A DNA stretch of 64,000 nucleotides from contig NZ_CP138921.1 of assembly GCF_047124445.1 (NCBI RefSeq), positions 2,542,001 through 2,606,000 on the forward strand. The letters are read 5' to 3'. Positions 16,804-26,099 of this stretch are shown piece after piece; positions within the stretch are counted from its first letter, which is position 1, and every line of letters starts with the position of its first letter. A program made the translations under genes and the position numbers. This stretch comes from Shimia sp047124445. Its GTDB lineage: Bacteria > Pseudomonadota > Alphaproteobacteria > Rhodobacterales > Rhodobacteraceae. The notes beneath the pieces are model-generated. The model was given only the letters and a program-made list of their open reading frames with translations. It was not told where the DNA came from and did not search any database.

Positions 16804-16831
16804 GCTCTGCCCAGCCAATACCGGGCAGAGC
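16804..16831. terminator. Hairpin after soxF
   Basis: A perfect nine-pair stem GCTCTGCCC / GGGCAGAGC with a ten-base loop lies between the soxF stop codon and the DUF302 gene. There is no T-run on the minus strand, so it may act as a partial terminator or an RNA-stabilising stem within the operon. Confidence 0.45.
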
Positions 16832-16841
16832 GGTCGTAGTG

Positions 16842-18098
16842 TTAGCTCAGCATGTCGTTGGTGATGCCGGTGTACCAGCCTTCGCTTTCCATGTAGGTGG
16901 CCTTGCGCACATCAGCACTTTCCCCGGTCTGGCTGATAAAGCCATCGACCTTGGCAATTTTTTCGGAGGTCGCCTCATAGGTCGCTCCAACCTTCACACC
17001 GTCATTGGGTGCGATCAGCGACCAGCAGGTGTTGGAGAACTTGGCCGGGAACACCTTGGAGCCGGTCAAAGCTCCCCGCACCGCGTTAGCGCACACCTTG
17101 GCCTGGGAATTGGCCGAAAAGCCCGACTTGGGCATATCACCCTGTTGGCTGGCATCGCCAAGCACATAAATATCCGCGTCGGCCTTTGTGGACATGTCTG
17201 CAGCATTCACAGGAGCCCAGTTACCATCGGTCACCCCAGCGAGTTCCGCGATCCGACCTGCCTTCATTGCTGGAATGACATTGCACACGTCAACTTTGGT
17301 TTCCTCGCCATCAATCGTGACAGTCATCGCATCTGGATCAACCGACACATTGCCGCCCCCAAAGTCATCTCCAATCCAATCGACCATACCCTCGTAGTGG
17401 TTCGCCCAGCCTTCCTGGAACAAGGCCATTTTGGAGAACTTTGGCTTTGGATCCGCCACGATGATTTTGGCGGTAGGGTTATTCTGCTTCAGGAAATGCG
17501 CCACCATCGACACCCGCTCATACGGTCCCGGTGGGCAGCGGTAAGGGTTTGGCGGGGCCACCATGGCAAACACCCCCCCCTCAGGCATCGCCGCAAGCTG
17601 CGCTTTCAGCAGCTCTGATTGAGAGCCCGCCTTGTAGGCGTGTGGCATTCTGTTCTGCGCCGACACATCCCAGCCTTCTACTGCACCGTCAATAAAATCG
17701 ATGCCAGGGCTCAGGATCAGCTTGTCATATGGCAGGGTTGCACCCCCTGCGAGGGAAACCGTTTTGGCATCACGGTCTACGTCAATGGCCCAATCATGTA
17801 CCACATTAACGCCCCCGGCCGCCAAACCGCCATAGGTGTGCCCAATGTCACCGATCTCTTTGAAGCCGCCAAGATAGAGGTTGGAGAAGAAGCAGGTGTA
17901 ATAGGTTCGTGTTGGCTCAATCAGCGTGACGTCAATCGCGCCTTTACTGTCTTTGGCAATGTAACGCGCCGCCGTGGCCCCGCCGGCGCCGCCGCCAACC
18001 ACAACCACGCGCGGTTTTCCCATCGCGCGCACCATTGGCGCGGGCAAAGACGCCGCAGCAGCCGCGGTTCCCAGAAACGTCCGTCTGTTCAAAGTCAT
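16842..18098 (-). CDS. soxF: SoxF, flavocytochrome c sulfide dehydrogenase flavoprotein subunit
   Basis: A 418-residue FAD protein of the FCSD type that oxidises sulfide in the periplasm with the cytochrome SoxE as partner. It has a twin-arginine signal (NRRTFLGTAAAAASLPAP), an FAD-binding RVVVVGGGAGGATAARYI, a second dinucleotide region around YVLGDAS, and the family's C-terminal FCSD domain. The start at 18098 is taken because GGGAGG precedes it. It directly follows soxE. Confidence 0.92.
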   Translation of the reverse strand: MTLNRRTFLGTAAAAASLPAPMVRAMGKPRVVVVGGGAGGATAARYIAKDSKGAIDVTLIEPTRTYYTCFFSNLYLGGFKEIGDIGHTYGGLAAGGVNVVHDWAIDVDRDAKTVSLAGGATLPYDKLILSPGIDFIDGAVEGWDVSAQNRMPHAYKAGSQSELLKAQLAAMPEGGVFAMVAPPNPYRCPPGPYERVSMVAHFLKQNNPTAKIIVADPKPKFSKMALFQEGWANHYEGMVDWIGDDFGGGNVSVDPDAMTVTIDGEETKVDVCNVIPAMKAGRIAELAGVTDGNWAPVNAADMSTKADADIYVLGDASQQGDMPKSGFSANSQAKVCANAVRGALTGSKVFPAKFSNTCWSLIAPNDGVKVGATYEATSEKIAKVDGFISQTGESADVRKATYMESEGWYTGITNDMLS

Positions 18099-18119
18099 TC
18101 CGTTACCTCCCAATAAAAT

Positions 18120-18836
18120 TCACTCTTCTATGTTGGCAAAATACGCCGCCAGCGCCGCGATCTCCTCGTCGCCCAACCGGCCCGCAATCATCTGCATAAC
18201 CGGGTGGGCGCGCTTTTTGCTTTTGTAAGCATGCATGGCGACGACAAAGTCGTCTTCCGGCCAGAACACGATCGAGGGAATGCCATCATCTCCCCCAGCT
18301 GCTTGGTGGCATGTTGTGCATTCCCCACTCAAATAGGCGCCGTACTCAGGATCCCCCTGCAGAGCAAGAATGGCCGGATCAAGATCATGATCCACGCCTA
18401 CCGCGGTTGGATCGGCTTCTGGAATGTCGGAGGGATTGTCGGAGTAAAGCCGCAAATATGCCAAGAGATCCGTGCGATCTTGTGCGTCTTTCAGCCCTCT
18501 AAAACTCATACGCGTGCCGCTGACGATGGCCTTTGGGTTTTCGAGAAACGCATCAAGCGTATCTGCGTGCCACTCCAAACCGCCGGCGCCTGCGCGCCGG
18601 AAACTCTTGGAGTACTTGAAATCCTCATAGCCTGCCGCTTTGCGACCAAAGAGTCCGTTTAGATGGGGACCGATCCGGTGTTTGGCCTCTTGCCCAACTT
18701 GGTGGCATCCTTTGCATTGTTTGAACACCTTCTCACCGGCAATCACATCGCCACTCTGCGCGAAAGCTATGTTGCCCACGCTCACAAAGACGGCCAGCGA
18801 AACAGCGCCAAACCTATGTCGATACCGTCCAATCAC
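18120..18836 (-). CDS. soxE: SoxE, di-haem cytochrome c
   Basis: A 238-residue periplasmic c-type cytochrome with a signal peptide and two haem-binding motifs, CKGCH (near residue 41) and CTTCH (near residue 175). It is the electron-accepting partner of SoxF. The first domain resembles class I cytochrome c (GEKVFKQCKGCHQVG), much like the C-terminal domain of the neighbouring SoxD, suggesting a shared origin. Its start overlaps the soxD stop by four bases. Confidence 0.9.
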   Translation of the reverse strand: MIGRYRHRFGAVSLAVFVSVGNIAFAQSGDVIAGEKVFKQCKGCHQVGQEAKHRIGPHLNGLFGRKAAGYEDFKYSKSFRRAGAGGLEWHADTLDAFLENPKAIVSGTRMSFRGLKDAQDRTDLLAYLRLYSDNPSDIPEADPTAVGVDHDLDPAILALQGDPEYGAYLSGECTTCHQAAGGDDGIPSIVFWPEDDFVVAMHAYKSKKRAHPVMQMIAGRLGDEEIAALAAYFANIEE

Positions 18837-20158
18837 CCGTCAAAGCTCTCGAGATAGGCAATGATCGCCGCCTGATCACTTTCCTTTTTTAGGCCCGAGA
18901 AGCTCATTTTGGTGCCTTTCATGTGGGTCTTGGGTTTCGCCAAGAAAGCAGCCATCTCCGCGTCATCCCAGATCCGCCCCTCTTCAGCAGCCGCCTGAAA
19001 CACCTTGGAGTATTTGAAGCCTTCCACACTTCCGAATTGCCGCCCCATAATCCCGGTCAGAACCGGACCAGTCTTATTCTTGGCCCCGTCCCCAACTTGG
19101 TGACAGGCCGCGCACTTCTTAAACACCTTTTTGCCTGCGACTGCTAAATCGATGTTCGCATCTTGCTTTTCCGAGGACTGAGGTGCCGTGGCCGCGTTGG
19201 CCTCTTCTTCAAGCTGTGGCGTGGCGGCAGGTACAAAATCCGCCCCCTTTGACGTAAAGCTCGGCAAACCATCGACGGTTGCCTGATTCATCACTGAATT
19301 CGACCCGCCTTCCGGTGGCGTTTCGACAAGAAACACCGACCGCATGGTGACATCAACAGACTCCTTACAGTTCTGCATGCAAGGCTCCACGCGCCACTTC
19401 GCATATTCCAGCGCCGGGCGATCATCGATCACAAAGCCTTCCATGTTGTACATGTTGAAGTCGGCAAAGTTCTCGTGGTTCAGCTCAAAGTCGTCATCTA
19501 CCAGATCGTTGGAATAGAGGATGTAAGCCACAATCGCGTAGGTCTCATCCGCTGTAAGGGTCCCAGCTTCGCCAAATGGCATAGAACGCGAAATATAGTC
19601 CCAAGCTGTCGAAAGATGTGGCCAGTACGACCCAACGGTCTTGACCGGATCTTCGTCCGACAATGTGTCAAACCCGCCCGCCAATACCGGCCAGTTGTCC
19701 ACGCCTTCAGCAAAATCTCCATGACAAGAGCCACAACGGTCCACAAAGACCTCTTCCCCGGTCCAAACGTCACCTTTGCCTTCCGGCAAGCCGCGCCCAT
19801 CCGGCAGAACATCCACGTCCCAGGCGGCGAGTTCCTCCGTCAAAGCAACGCGACCAATCCCGAAGGGCGCATCATTTTGAGGCGCTGGCGCAGTCATATT
19901 GGCGGGCATGGCTGCTTGTTCCGCTGCCGCCGCTTGAACCTCGGCAATCTTAGCCTCCAGCTCCATAGCTCGTGCTGACGCCACTTCTGCAGTTTCACGC
20001 GCGGTTGCCTCATGTGCCGTCACCTGCGCCACGCGATCCTCAAGCGTTTCGATCTCGCTCCTCGCAAAGTCGCGGTTAGCAACGGTCACGGCAATCGCCG
20101 CTGTCAGTGCGATGCCACCAAATGCGGGCAGATAAATTTGATTAAGAGACTTCGACAT
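18833..20158 (-). CDS. soxD: SoxD, di-haem cytochrome subunit of sulfur dehydrogenase
   Basis: A 441-residue cytochrome c that accepts electrons from the molybdenum subunit SoxC in the Sox(CD)2 complex. It has an N-terminal hydrophobic anchor or signal (residues 5-28), an alanine/glutamate-rich coiled-coil stretch (about 33-80), a first haem motif CGSCH and a second CAACH in the C-terminal class I domain. A CMQNC pair between the domains is not a haem site. The ATG at 20158 lies inside soxC (17-base overlap); the open frame continues upstream only as a shadow of soxC. Confidence 0.93.
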   Translation of the reverse strand: MSKSLNQIYLPAFGGIALTAAIAVTVANRDFARSEIETLEDRVAQVTAHEATARETAEVASARAMELEAKIAEVQAAAAEQAAMPANMTAPAPQNDAPFGIGRVALTEELAAWDVDVLPDGRGLPEGKGDVWTGEEVFVDRCGSCHGDFAEGVDNWPVLAGGFDTLSDEDPVKTVGSYWPHLSTAWDYISRSMPFGEAGTLTADETYAIVAYILYSNDLVDDDFELNHENFADFNMYNMEGFVIDDRPALEYAKWRVEPCMQNCKESVDVTMRSVFLVETPPEGGSNSVMNQATVDGLPSFTSKGADFVPAATPQLEEEANAATAPQSSEKQDANIDLAVAGKKVFKKCAACHQVGDGAKNKTGPVLTGIMGRQFGSVEGFKYSKVFQAAAEEGRIWDDAEMAAFLAKPKTHMKGTKMSFSGLKKESDQAAIIAYLESFDG

Positions 20159-21404
20159 TCTCGGCGATCCCTTCAGCGCTGACATACCAGGTCTGGATAC
20201 AATTGTTGTGATAGACGGAGTTCTCTCCACGCTCGTCGCGCAGTTGATCCTTGGTCGGTTGCACGTAACCCGTTTCATCCATGGCACGGGCCTGCAGCAA
20301 CATCGGTTTTCCGTCCCATTGGGTGTCCAGATAAAACCGCGTGAGGGCCTTTGCGTCGCCCTGCTTACCAAGCCGCGCCGTTTCCCACGTGATCCCGCCA
20401 TCTTTGGACACGTCGACCCGCGTAATTTGCCCATGACCGGACCATGCCAGACCAGAAATCACCAACGGCCCAGGGCCGTGGTTGATCGGCATTTGCGGGC
20501 TTGGCGAGGTGATGACGGATTTTGCATCCATCACCCATGTCCACTTTCGCGCGGTGCCATCTTCGTAAACATCAGTGTATTTCGAGGTCTCTTCGCGGCT
20601 CTCCACCGCCATGTCTGTCACCTCAATCCGGCGCAGCCATTTGACCCACATGTTGCCTTCCCAACCGGGCACAACCAAACGCACCGGATAGCCATGCTCC
20701 ATGCGCAGCGCCTCGCCATTCGCCTTGAACGCCACCAGCACATCGTCCAGTGCTTTCTCCATTGGGATGGAACGCCCATTTGAAGACGCATCTGCCCCTT
20801 CAACATAGACCCATTTATCCAAGGAGATGTCGGCACCAGCCTCTTTAAGAAGCGTGCGCAGCGGCACGCCGGTGTATTCCATATTGTGGATCATGCCATG
20901 CGTGAACTGCACCCCGTTGAGCTGTGACCCGGCCCACTCCATGCCGGTGTTGGCCGCGCATTCACAGAAATAGACGTGGTTTTCCCGAGGGAAGCGCTCG
21001 ATGTCCTCATAGGTAAAGACCAACGGCCGGTCGACCAAACCGTTGATCATCAACCGATAGTCTTCTTTGCGCAGCTCAATCGCGCCGGAGTGATGCCGCT
21101 CAAAGGCGCAGCCCTGTGGCGTAATCGTACCGTCCAACGCATGGATAGGTGTGAAATTGATCGACGAAATTGGCGAGGCCGTAAGCCACTCCACATTACG
21201 CCGCACCACATGGCTCTCAAAGCTGATTGGCATGCCATAAGGCGTCTCGTCCACACCGGCGCCGGTGTAGGACGCCCAGTCCTGTAGCTCTGTGATCAGC
21301 GGATCAGGCTCTTGCGCCGATGCCGCGCCCGCCACTGACCCGGCGGCCAATGCCGCGCTGCCTTTCAGGAAAGCCCGGCGGGATGTTTTTGAGGTATCAC
21401 CCAT
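20142..21404 (-). CDS. soxC: SoxC, molybdenum sulfur/sulfite dehydrogenase subunit
   Basis: A 420-residue molybdoprotein of the sulfite oxidase family. It has a twin-arginine signal (TSRRAFLKGSAALAAG), the molybdopterin-ligating Cys in VYFCECAANTGMEW, and a C-terminal dimerisation domain. In the Sox system it oxidises the outer sulfane sulfur bound to SoxY, yielding six electrons per sulfur with SoxD. Presence of soxCD means thiosulfate can be oxidised fully to sulfate without sulfur-globule formation. It sits directly after soxB. Confidence 0.95.
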   Translation of the reverse strand: MGDTSKTSRRAFLKGSAALAAGSVAGAASAQEPDPLITELQDWASYTGAGVDETPYGMPISFESHVVRRNVEWLTASPISSINFTPIHALDGTITPQGCAFERHHSGAIELRKEDYRLMINGLVDRPLVFTYEDIERFPRENHVYFCECAANTGMEWAGSQLNGVQFTHGMIHNMEYTGVPLRTLLKEAGADISLDKWVYVEGADASSNGRSIPMEKALDDVLVAFKANGEALRMEHGYPVRLVVPGWEGNMWVKWLRRIEVTDMAVESREETSKYTDVYEDGTARKWTWVMDAKSVITSPSPQMPINHGPGPLVISGLAWSGHGQITRVDVSKDGGITWETARLGKQGDAKALTRFYLDTQWDGKPMLLQARAMDETGYVQPTKDQLRDERGENSVYHNNCIQTWYVSAEGIAENVEVS

Positions 21405-21425
21405 GTCTCAAGGTCTCCAAGTTCA

Positions 21426-23123
21426 TCACACGCCGACCACGTCGACGCTGTTGTTGTCTTGCACCGTCACAGTGCCCTGTTTCCGAACGTGATTTTCGAC
21501 CACGTCCCAAATTTTCGGGCCTTCCGTACCTTCGTTCACGCTGGCCCAGCCCGCGACGACGTAAGATTTGGCCGGATCAATCGCTTCACCGGTTTTCAGC
21601 AGGGTCATGTTGGAGATGCGTTCCCCTTGCGGCTTGGAAATATCGATACGGTATCCAAGCCCACCTGTGCGCACCATGTCGCCACCTTGCTGGTAATATG
21701 GGTCGGGATTGAAGATGTTGTCGGCCACATCCTCCAGAATGACTTTCAGGAATTCGCCTGTCATTTCAGACCGGTACGCTTCGCCGTAGGTCATGGACGT
21801 CACATTCCAGATGTCTTCGCGCGTGATGTCCTGACCTGGGATCAAGCTTGGCCCCCAGCGCACGCCAGGGCTCATGGCAATCTCCGCATCCCGCTCCGAG
21901 ATCAGCGCGTCACAGATCAGGTCATCCCAAGAGCCATTGAAGTTGCCACGGCGATACAGCAGCGAGTCCGTCTGTCCGATCACTTCATTCATGGCGGTCT
22001 CATAGGGCGCCCGCTGCTCAGTGATCAGCTTGGCCACCTCTGGGTCGGGCGTAATGACGTCAGAGAAAATCGGGATCAGCTTGTGCCGATACCCCATCAT
22101 CTTACCGTCACGCACATCTAGGTCGACACGGCTGACAAATTTGCCGTTGGAGCCAGAGGGCACAATGATGGTCGATCCCGATACCACAGGTTCCGGCAGC
22201 GCATCATGGGTATGACCGGACAGGATCACATCGATGCCCTTGACCACCGTAGCCATCTTCTTGTCTACGTCGAAACCATTGTGCGACAGCACCACAACGC
22301 AGTCCGCGCCTTGGGCTTTCACCTCATCCACCATCTTCTGCATGTGCTCATCACGAATGCCAAAGCTGTATTCTGGGAACATCCAGCCAGGGTTGGCGAT
22401 CGGCATATACGGGAAGGCCTGACCAATAACTGCAATCTTCGAGCCACCACGTTCAAAGAACGTGTAAGGCGGGAACAGCTCCGCTGGCTCGTCCCACTCA
22501 GCATCAAAGATATTTTGCCCAAGGGCCGCAAACGGCAGGTTCGACACAATCTCATTTACGCGATCGCTGCCCAAAGTGAACTCCCAATGGAAGGTCATCG
22601 CATCGGGCTTCAGCGCATTCATGACGTTGACCATGTCCTGACCCTGCGTGTGATAACAGGTGTAGGAGCCATGCCATGTGTCGCCACCGTCCAGCAAAAT
22701 CGCATCGGGACGATCTGCGCGGATCGCATTGATCACCGTCGCAACGCGGTCCAATCCCCCAACACGCCCATAGCCCTTTGCAAGTGAGGAGAAATCACCG
22801 GCGCTGAGCGCGTAATGTGACGGGGAGCCATCCGCAATGCCGTAAGCTTTGCGGAAGTCAGCGCCAGTGATATGGGGGACCGCGCCTTTGTTTCCGCCCA
22901 CCCCAATGTTCACAGACGGCTCGCGAAAATAAATCGGCTTAAGCTGCGCGTGAATGTCCGTGATGTGGATCAGAGAGACATTGCCGTAGGTCTGAAACTC
23001 CAGCAATTGATCCTGTGTCAGCGCTTGCTGCGCCGCCAATCTTGCCCAGTTACCAAAACCGGAGGCTCCAACAAGGGCCGAGGCGGCCATTCCAACTTGC
23101 AAAAAGTCGCGACGCGAGATCAT
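21426..23123 (-). CDS. soxB: SoxB, thiosulfohydrolase
   Basis: A 565-residue dimanganese enzyme that hydrolyses the terminal sulfone group from S-thiosulfonated SoxY, releasing sulfate. It has a twin-arginine signal (SRRDFLQVGMAASALVG). Metal-ligand motifs of the 5'-nucleotidase fold are present: HITDIHAQ, LLDGGDTWHGS, the SoxB-specific FHWEFTLG, VVLSHNG and SGHTHD. A candidate SoxR operator lies 20 bases upstream of the ATG, and a terminator hairpin separates it from soxA, so soxB probably starts its own transcript covering soxBCDEF. Confidence 0.96.
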   Translation of the reverse strand: MISRRDFLQVGMAASALVGASGFGNWARLAAQQALTQDQLLEFQTYGNVSLIHITDIHAQLKPIYFREPSVNIGVGGNKGAVPHITGADFRKAYGIADGSPSHYALSAGDFSSLAKGYGRVGGLDRVATVINAIRADRPDAILLDGGDTWHGSYTCYHTQGQDMVNVMNALKPDAMTFHWEFTLGSDRVNEIVSNLPFAALGQNIFDAEWDEPAELFPPYTFFERGGSKIAVIGQAFPYMPIANPGWMFPEYSFGIRDEHMQKMVDEVKAQGADCVVVLSHNGFDVDKKMATVVKGIDVILSGHTHDALPEPVVSGSTIIVPSGSNGKFVSRVDLDVRDGKMMGYRHKLIPIFSDVITPDPEVAKLITEQRAPYETAMNEVIGQTDSLLYRRGNFNGSWDDLICDALISERDAEIAMSPGVRWGPSLIPGQDITREDIWNVTSMTYGEAYRSEMTGEFLKVILEDVADNIFNPDPYYQQGGDMVRTGGLGYRIDISKPQGERISNMTLLKTGEAIDPAKSYVVAGWASVNEGTEGPKIWDVVENHVRKQGTVTVQDNNSVDVVGV

Positions 23124-23142
23124 CTGACGCCATTTCCTTTAT

Positions 23143-23158
23143 ATTCGCATATGTGAAT
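23143..23158. promoter_or_regulatory. Candidate SoxR operator before soxB
   Basis: ATTC-N8-GAAT (arms at 23143-23146 and 23155-23158) within an AT-rich palindromic stretch, 20 bases upstream of the soxB ATG. The same spaced motif occurs perfectly at 25438 and imperfectly at 26862, all in sox promoter regions. Confidence 0.55.
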
Positions 23159-23175
23159 TCATATATCGTGAGAAA

Positions 23176-23198
23176 GGCCCCGTCCTCATGACGGGGCC
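23176..23198 (-). terminator. Terminator between soxA and soxB
   Basis: A perfect nine-pair stem GGCCCCGTC / GACGGGGCC with a five-base loop, 11 bases after the soxA stop codon, followed on the minus strand by TTTCT. It would end or attenuate the soxXYZA transcript ahead of soxB. Confidence 0.65.
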
Positions 23199-23209
23199 CA
23201 ATTTTTGGA

Positions 23210-24064
23210 TCAGTTGCGGACAGAAGGTCCTTCCACGCTCAACCCGTTGCCGCGCGACGCGACATAGAGTTCCAGCGCGATGAACTCATCAGACCCGGGC
23301 GAAAAAGTTTGCGCACGGGTATCGCGCACACAGCCTTTGAAACGGGCGTGCACAGAGTTCAGCTTGGTGTTTTTCAAACGGTACGTCGGGAACCCGTTGA
23401 TCTGCCCTTGGCTCAAGTGGTCAGCGCGGATCATATTGCCGTAGTTGTCCTCATGACAATTGGCACAGGACAGTTCCAACTGACCATAGCGGGTGTAGTA
23501 GATCTCTTTCCCCTTCTCCCACACCTCTTGGGCAGGGCCGTCAATCGCCACGCTGATCCGCAGACCTCGAGACACTGACGAGATCAACGCAACCATATTG
23601 GCCATGTCGCCGCCGGTGTACTTCCACGGTTTCGCGCCCATCTGGTTTTCGCGACAGTCGTTCACCTGCATTTCCAACGTGCGCACTTCTCCCGCGGTTT
23701 CATTCCACTTAGGATAAACCGCACGCACGCCTCTCAGGCTCTCCACGTCCTCATGGCAGCTTGCGCAGGCTTTGCCCTCACTGCCATCCACAGTATCCCA
23801 GACCTCTTGCGCTTTTTCCACAAAGATCATGGCTGGGTTGTCAAAGTCATCCATCTGAAACGCTTGGGTTTCATCCGACCGGAACCGCCACCCGGAGTAA
23901 ACGGTATCCACGTACTCCAAATGGCCCGCAGCGGCCGCCTCGGTGATCATCTCAATCTCACCGTTAACGACCAACTGATCTTCATCAGCATCGGCCCAAA
24001 CGGATGTCGCGCCCATGGCCACTGCCATGGTCAGCATGCTGGCGTAAGTTTTTGCTCGCTTCAC
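23210..24064 (-). CDS. soxA: SoxA, di-haem cytochrome c subunit of SoxAX
   Basis: A 284-residue periplasmic cytochrome that with SoxX joins thiosulfate oxidatively to the SoxY cysteine. Both haem motifs of the di-haem form are present (CASCH and CANCH), and the active-site haem-ligand cysteine lies in ARFKGCVRDTRAQ. A GTG start at 24064 is chosen: GGAGGAG precedes it and it gives a signal peptide ending MGATSVWA. The frame extends upstream through soxZ only as a shadow. Confidence 0.94.
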   Translation of the reverse strand: MKRAKTYASMLTMAVAMGATSVWADADEDQLVVNGEIEMITEAAAAGHLEYVDTVYSGWRFRSDETQAFQMDDFDNPAMIFVEKAQEVWDTVDGSEGKACASCHEDVESLRGVRAVYPKWNETAGEVRTLEMQVNDCRENQMGAKPWKYTGGDMANMVALISSVSRGLRISVAIDGPAQEVWEKGKEIYYTRYGQLELSCANCHEDNYGNMIRADHLSQGQINGFPTYRLKNTKLNSVHARFKGCVRDTRAQTFSPGSDEFIALELYVASRGNGLSVEGPSVRN

Positions 24065-24089
24065 GTGATCTCCTCCCTCTGTCACACGA

Positions 24090-24419
24090 TCAGCTGACGC
24101 TGATTTTTTTGGTCGTCTCGTAGACGTCACCATCATCGTCATACCAGGTGAACTTGAACTCCCCACTTTCCGGGACGGTGGCGTCAAACTGGAAATAGGG
24201 GTTGGTCGAAATGGCAGGCTCCAACGTCACATCAATCACGTTCTCGCCGTTAAAATCCGCCGTGAAACGGTTGATGATCGAACGGGGGATTAAATTGCCA
24301 TCGCCATCTTTACGCTGGCCACTTTCCATCTTGTGGCTGATCAGGGTTTTGATGGTGATGTTGTCTCCAGCCGCAGCTGTCTTTGGAACTTTGACGCGGG
24401 GTTTAACTCCAGATGCCAT
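24090..24419 (-). CDS. soxZ: SoxZ, sulfur carrier complex subunit
   Basis: A 109-residue immunoglobulin-like protein that forms the SoxYZ heterodimer, holding the sulfur substrate during the Sox cycle. The sequence has no signal peptide; it is exported with SoxY by the Tat route. Recognisable features are IKTLISHKMESGQRKD and the C-terminal FTWYDDDGDVYET. It lies between soxY and soxA with short gaps and good ribosome sites. Confidence 0.95.
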   Translation of the reverse strand: MASGVKPRVKVPKTAAAGDNITIKTLISHKMESGQRKDGDGNLIPRSIINRFTADFNGENVIDVTLEPAISTNPYFQFDATVPESGEFKFTWYDDDGDVYETTKKISVS

Positions 24420-24441
24420 GATATCTCTCCTTGTCTCTGGA

Positions 24442-24864
24442 TCAGCCGCCGCAGCCGCCGATAGTCACTTTCACGTTGGCCGACGCTTTCTGGAAAGAGC
24501 CGTCCTCCATCTGCGCAATGGCCACCACGTTTTGGGTTTTGGCCAGACGAATGCGTGTCGATGCCGCATGCGTTGGGTTCAATGAGCCGAACTTGAATGT
24601 CACAACATTCGGGGTTGGGTTGCCGTCGGCAAACACCGCAACCATCACCGCACCGGGGGCGCTGATTTCAATGGGCACAGTATTCCCGTTCTCCGCAATC
24701 TCAGGCGCTGTAACGCTCAGATCGCCTGCGCCAACCTCTGCACCGCCTGTGATCTTTGCAATCTCGTCATCGGTCAGGGATGCCAACGCAGGGGTTACAC
24801 CCAGCGCCGCGGTGGCCATGCCAACCGATCCCATGATCAACAGATCTCGCCGTGTCAGTTGCAT
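24442..24864 (-). CDS. soxY: SoxY, sulfur-binding carrier protein
   Basis: A 140-residue carrier with a twin-arginine signal (LTRRDLLIMGSVGMATAALG) and the C-terminal swinging arm ending GGCGG, whose cysteine carries the sulfur intermediates through SoxAX, SoxB and SoxCD. Together with soxX, Z and A it forms the first part of the structural operon. Confidence 0.96.
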   Translation of the reverse strand: MQLTRRDLLIMGSVGMATAALGVTPALASLTDDEIAKITGGAEVGAGDLSVTAPEIAENGNTVPIEISAPGAVMVAVFADGNPTPNVVTFKFGSLNPTHAASTRIRLAKTQNVVAIAQMEDGSFQKASANVKVTIGGCGG

Positions 24865-24888
24865 CTTTTTCTCCTCAAGTCCTCTGGA

Positions 24889-25362
24889 TCACTCGTCTGT
24901 GAGTGTCATCAAATAGGCCACCACGTCTTCGATCTGCTGCGCAGACAAAAGCGGGTCAACGTCGCCTTCATGAGCCTTGCCAGTGTAAGCATTGCCCAGA
25001 CGCACAAAGCCGTCGGTTTTATAGAAGGACGGCATCACTGTGCCGTCGAACATCATCTTCGCGTTGGCCACGATCCCACGCAGTTCCGCCTCACTCCAGC
25101 GGTCCGCCGCGCCGTCCAACATCGGTCCGACTTCACCATGGAATGGCAAATGGCTCAGTGCCGTGACTTCGTGACAGGCAATGCAGTTGCCAGCTCCTTT
25201 ATTCATGATTTTGGCGCCTTCTTCGGCGTTGCCCGCGACACCTGTCAGGGACTGCGCAACAGCACCATCCTCATACACAACGTCGCTTGGCGTGATCTCA
25301 GAGCCTTGCGCCGAAACCGCGCTGACCACCAAAACTGCGGCCACTCCCAATGCACGTTTCAT
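24889..25362 (-). CDS. soxX: SoxX, mono-haem cytochrome c subunit of SoxAX
   Basis: A 157-residue periplasmic cytochrome with a signal peptide (MKRALGVAAVLVVSAVSA), one haem motif CIACH and a likely Met axial ligand in DGTVMPSF. It takes electrons from SoxA. A 167-base gap with a strong palindrome separates it from soxW upstream; this matches the soxW-soxX regulatory region where SoxR acts in Paracoccus-type clusters. Confidence 0.94.
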   Translation of the reverse strand: MKRALGVAAVLVVSAVSAQGSEITPSDVVYEDGAVAQSLTGVAGNAEEGAKIMNKGAGNCIACHEVTALSHLPFHGEVGPMLDGAADRWSEAELRGIVANAKMMFDGTVMPSFYKTDGFVRLGNAYTGKAHEGDVDPLLSAQQIEDVVAYLMTLTDE

Positions 25363-25435
25363 GTGCCCTCCCTTGGTCGATTCTTTGCCTTGGTGAGATG
25401 TAGACTACGGCACACAATCGCGAGAACGCAACAAC

Positions 25436-25455
25436 AAATTCATTTACGTGAATTT
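25436..25455. promoter_or_regulatory. Candidate SoxR operator before soxX
   Basis: A perfect palindrome AAATTCA-N6-TGAATTT containing ATTC-N8-GAAT (25438-25453) in the soxW-soxX gap, 74 bases upstream of the soxX ATG. It is the best copy of the motif in the window. Confidence 0.65.
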
Positions 25456-25529
25456 ATGCATTTGTTTGCACCTGCAGCATTCCAAGAAATAATGTTGCGC
25501 TAAACCCAAAGAGGAAGCGAGTTAAGGGC

Positions 25530-26087
25530 CTATTTGCCCTGCTCCGAAAATTTCCGAGCGTGATACTTTTGGAAGCTCTCTTGCCCGCTGTAACCGTGCT
25601 CAAGCACCCAGGTTAAGAGATTTAGCGTTGTGTACTTCCCGAAGGCGCCAGGCATATTGGCCACGGCAGCCTGAACAGCGGTAAGGTCCTCCGAAACCTC
25701 TTCCGGGAGGAAAATCATATTGGGTGTAAATAATGCGCCCCAGCGTTTCACCATGTCCTTTTCCGACAAGGTCGTGCCATCAAAATCGGTGACTTCAACA
25801 CCGCCGAACATGTTAATCTGTACAACGAAGTAACGCTCGCTGAGAACATCCGCGATCTCCGGCACCACAAACACCTCCTCGTGCATCTTTTTGCAGTAGA
25901 TGCAGCCTCGCTGCTCGATCAGCAGCAAAAGCCGCTTGCCTTCCGAATTGGCTTCTTCGAGGTCCTCCCGCAGATCCTTGAACGTGTCACGCATCCAATC
26001 CGCTTTGTGGAGACCATCGTCCCCCATCTCCGCCGCAAAGAGCGGCAGCGCAAAAACCATAGAAACCAAGATCGCCAAAATCCGCAT
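25530..26087 (-). CDS. soxW: SoxW, periplasmic thioredoxin
   Basis: A 185-residue thioredoxin-fold protein with a signal peptide (residues 1-19) and the redox motif CIYC in LIEQRGCIYCKKMHEEVF. It is kept reduced by the membrane protein SoxV and in turn keeps SoxY reduced or reactivates it. It follows soxV by 12 bases in the same orientation. Confidence 0.92.
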   Translation of the reverse strand: MRILAILVSMVFALPLFAAEMGDDGLHKADWMRDTFKDLREDLEEANSEGKRLLLLIEQRGCIYCKKMHEEVFVVPEIADVLSERYFVVQINMFGGVEVTDFDGTTLSEKDMVKRWGALFTPNMIFLPEEVSEDLTAVQAAVANMPGAFGKYTTLNLLTWVLEHGYSGQESFQKYHARKFSEQGK

Positions 26088-26099
26088 TACTCTTTCTCC

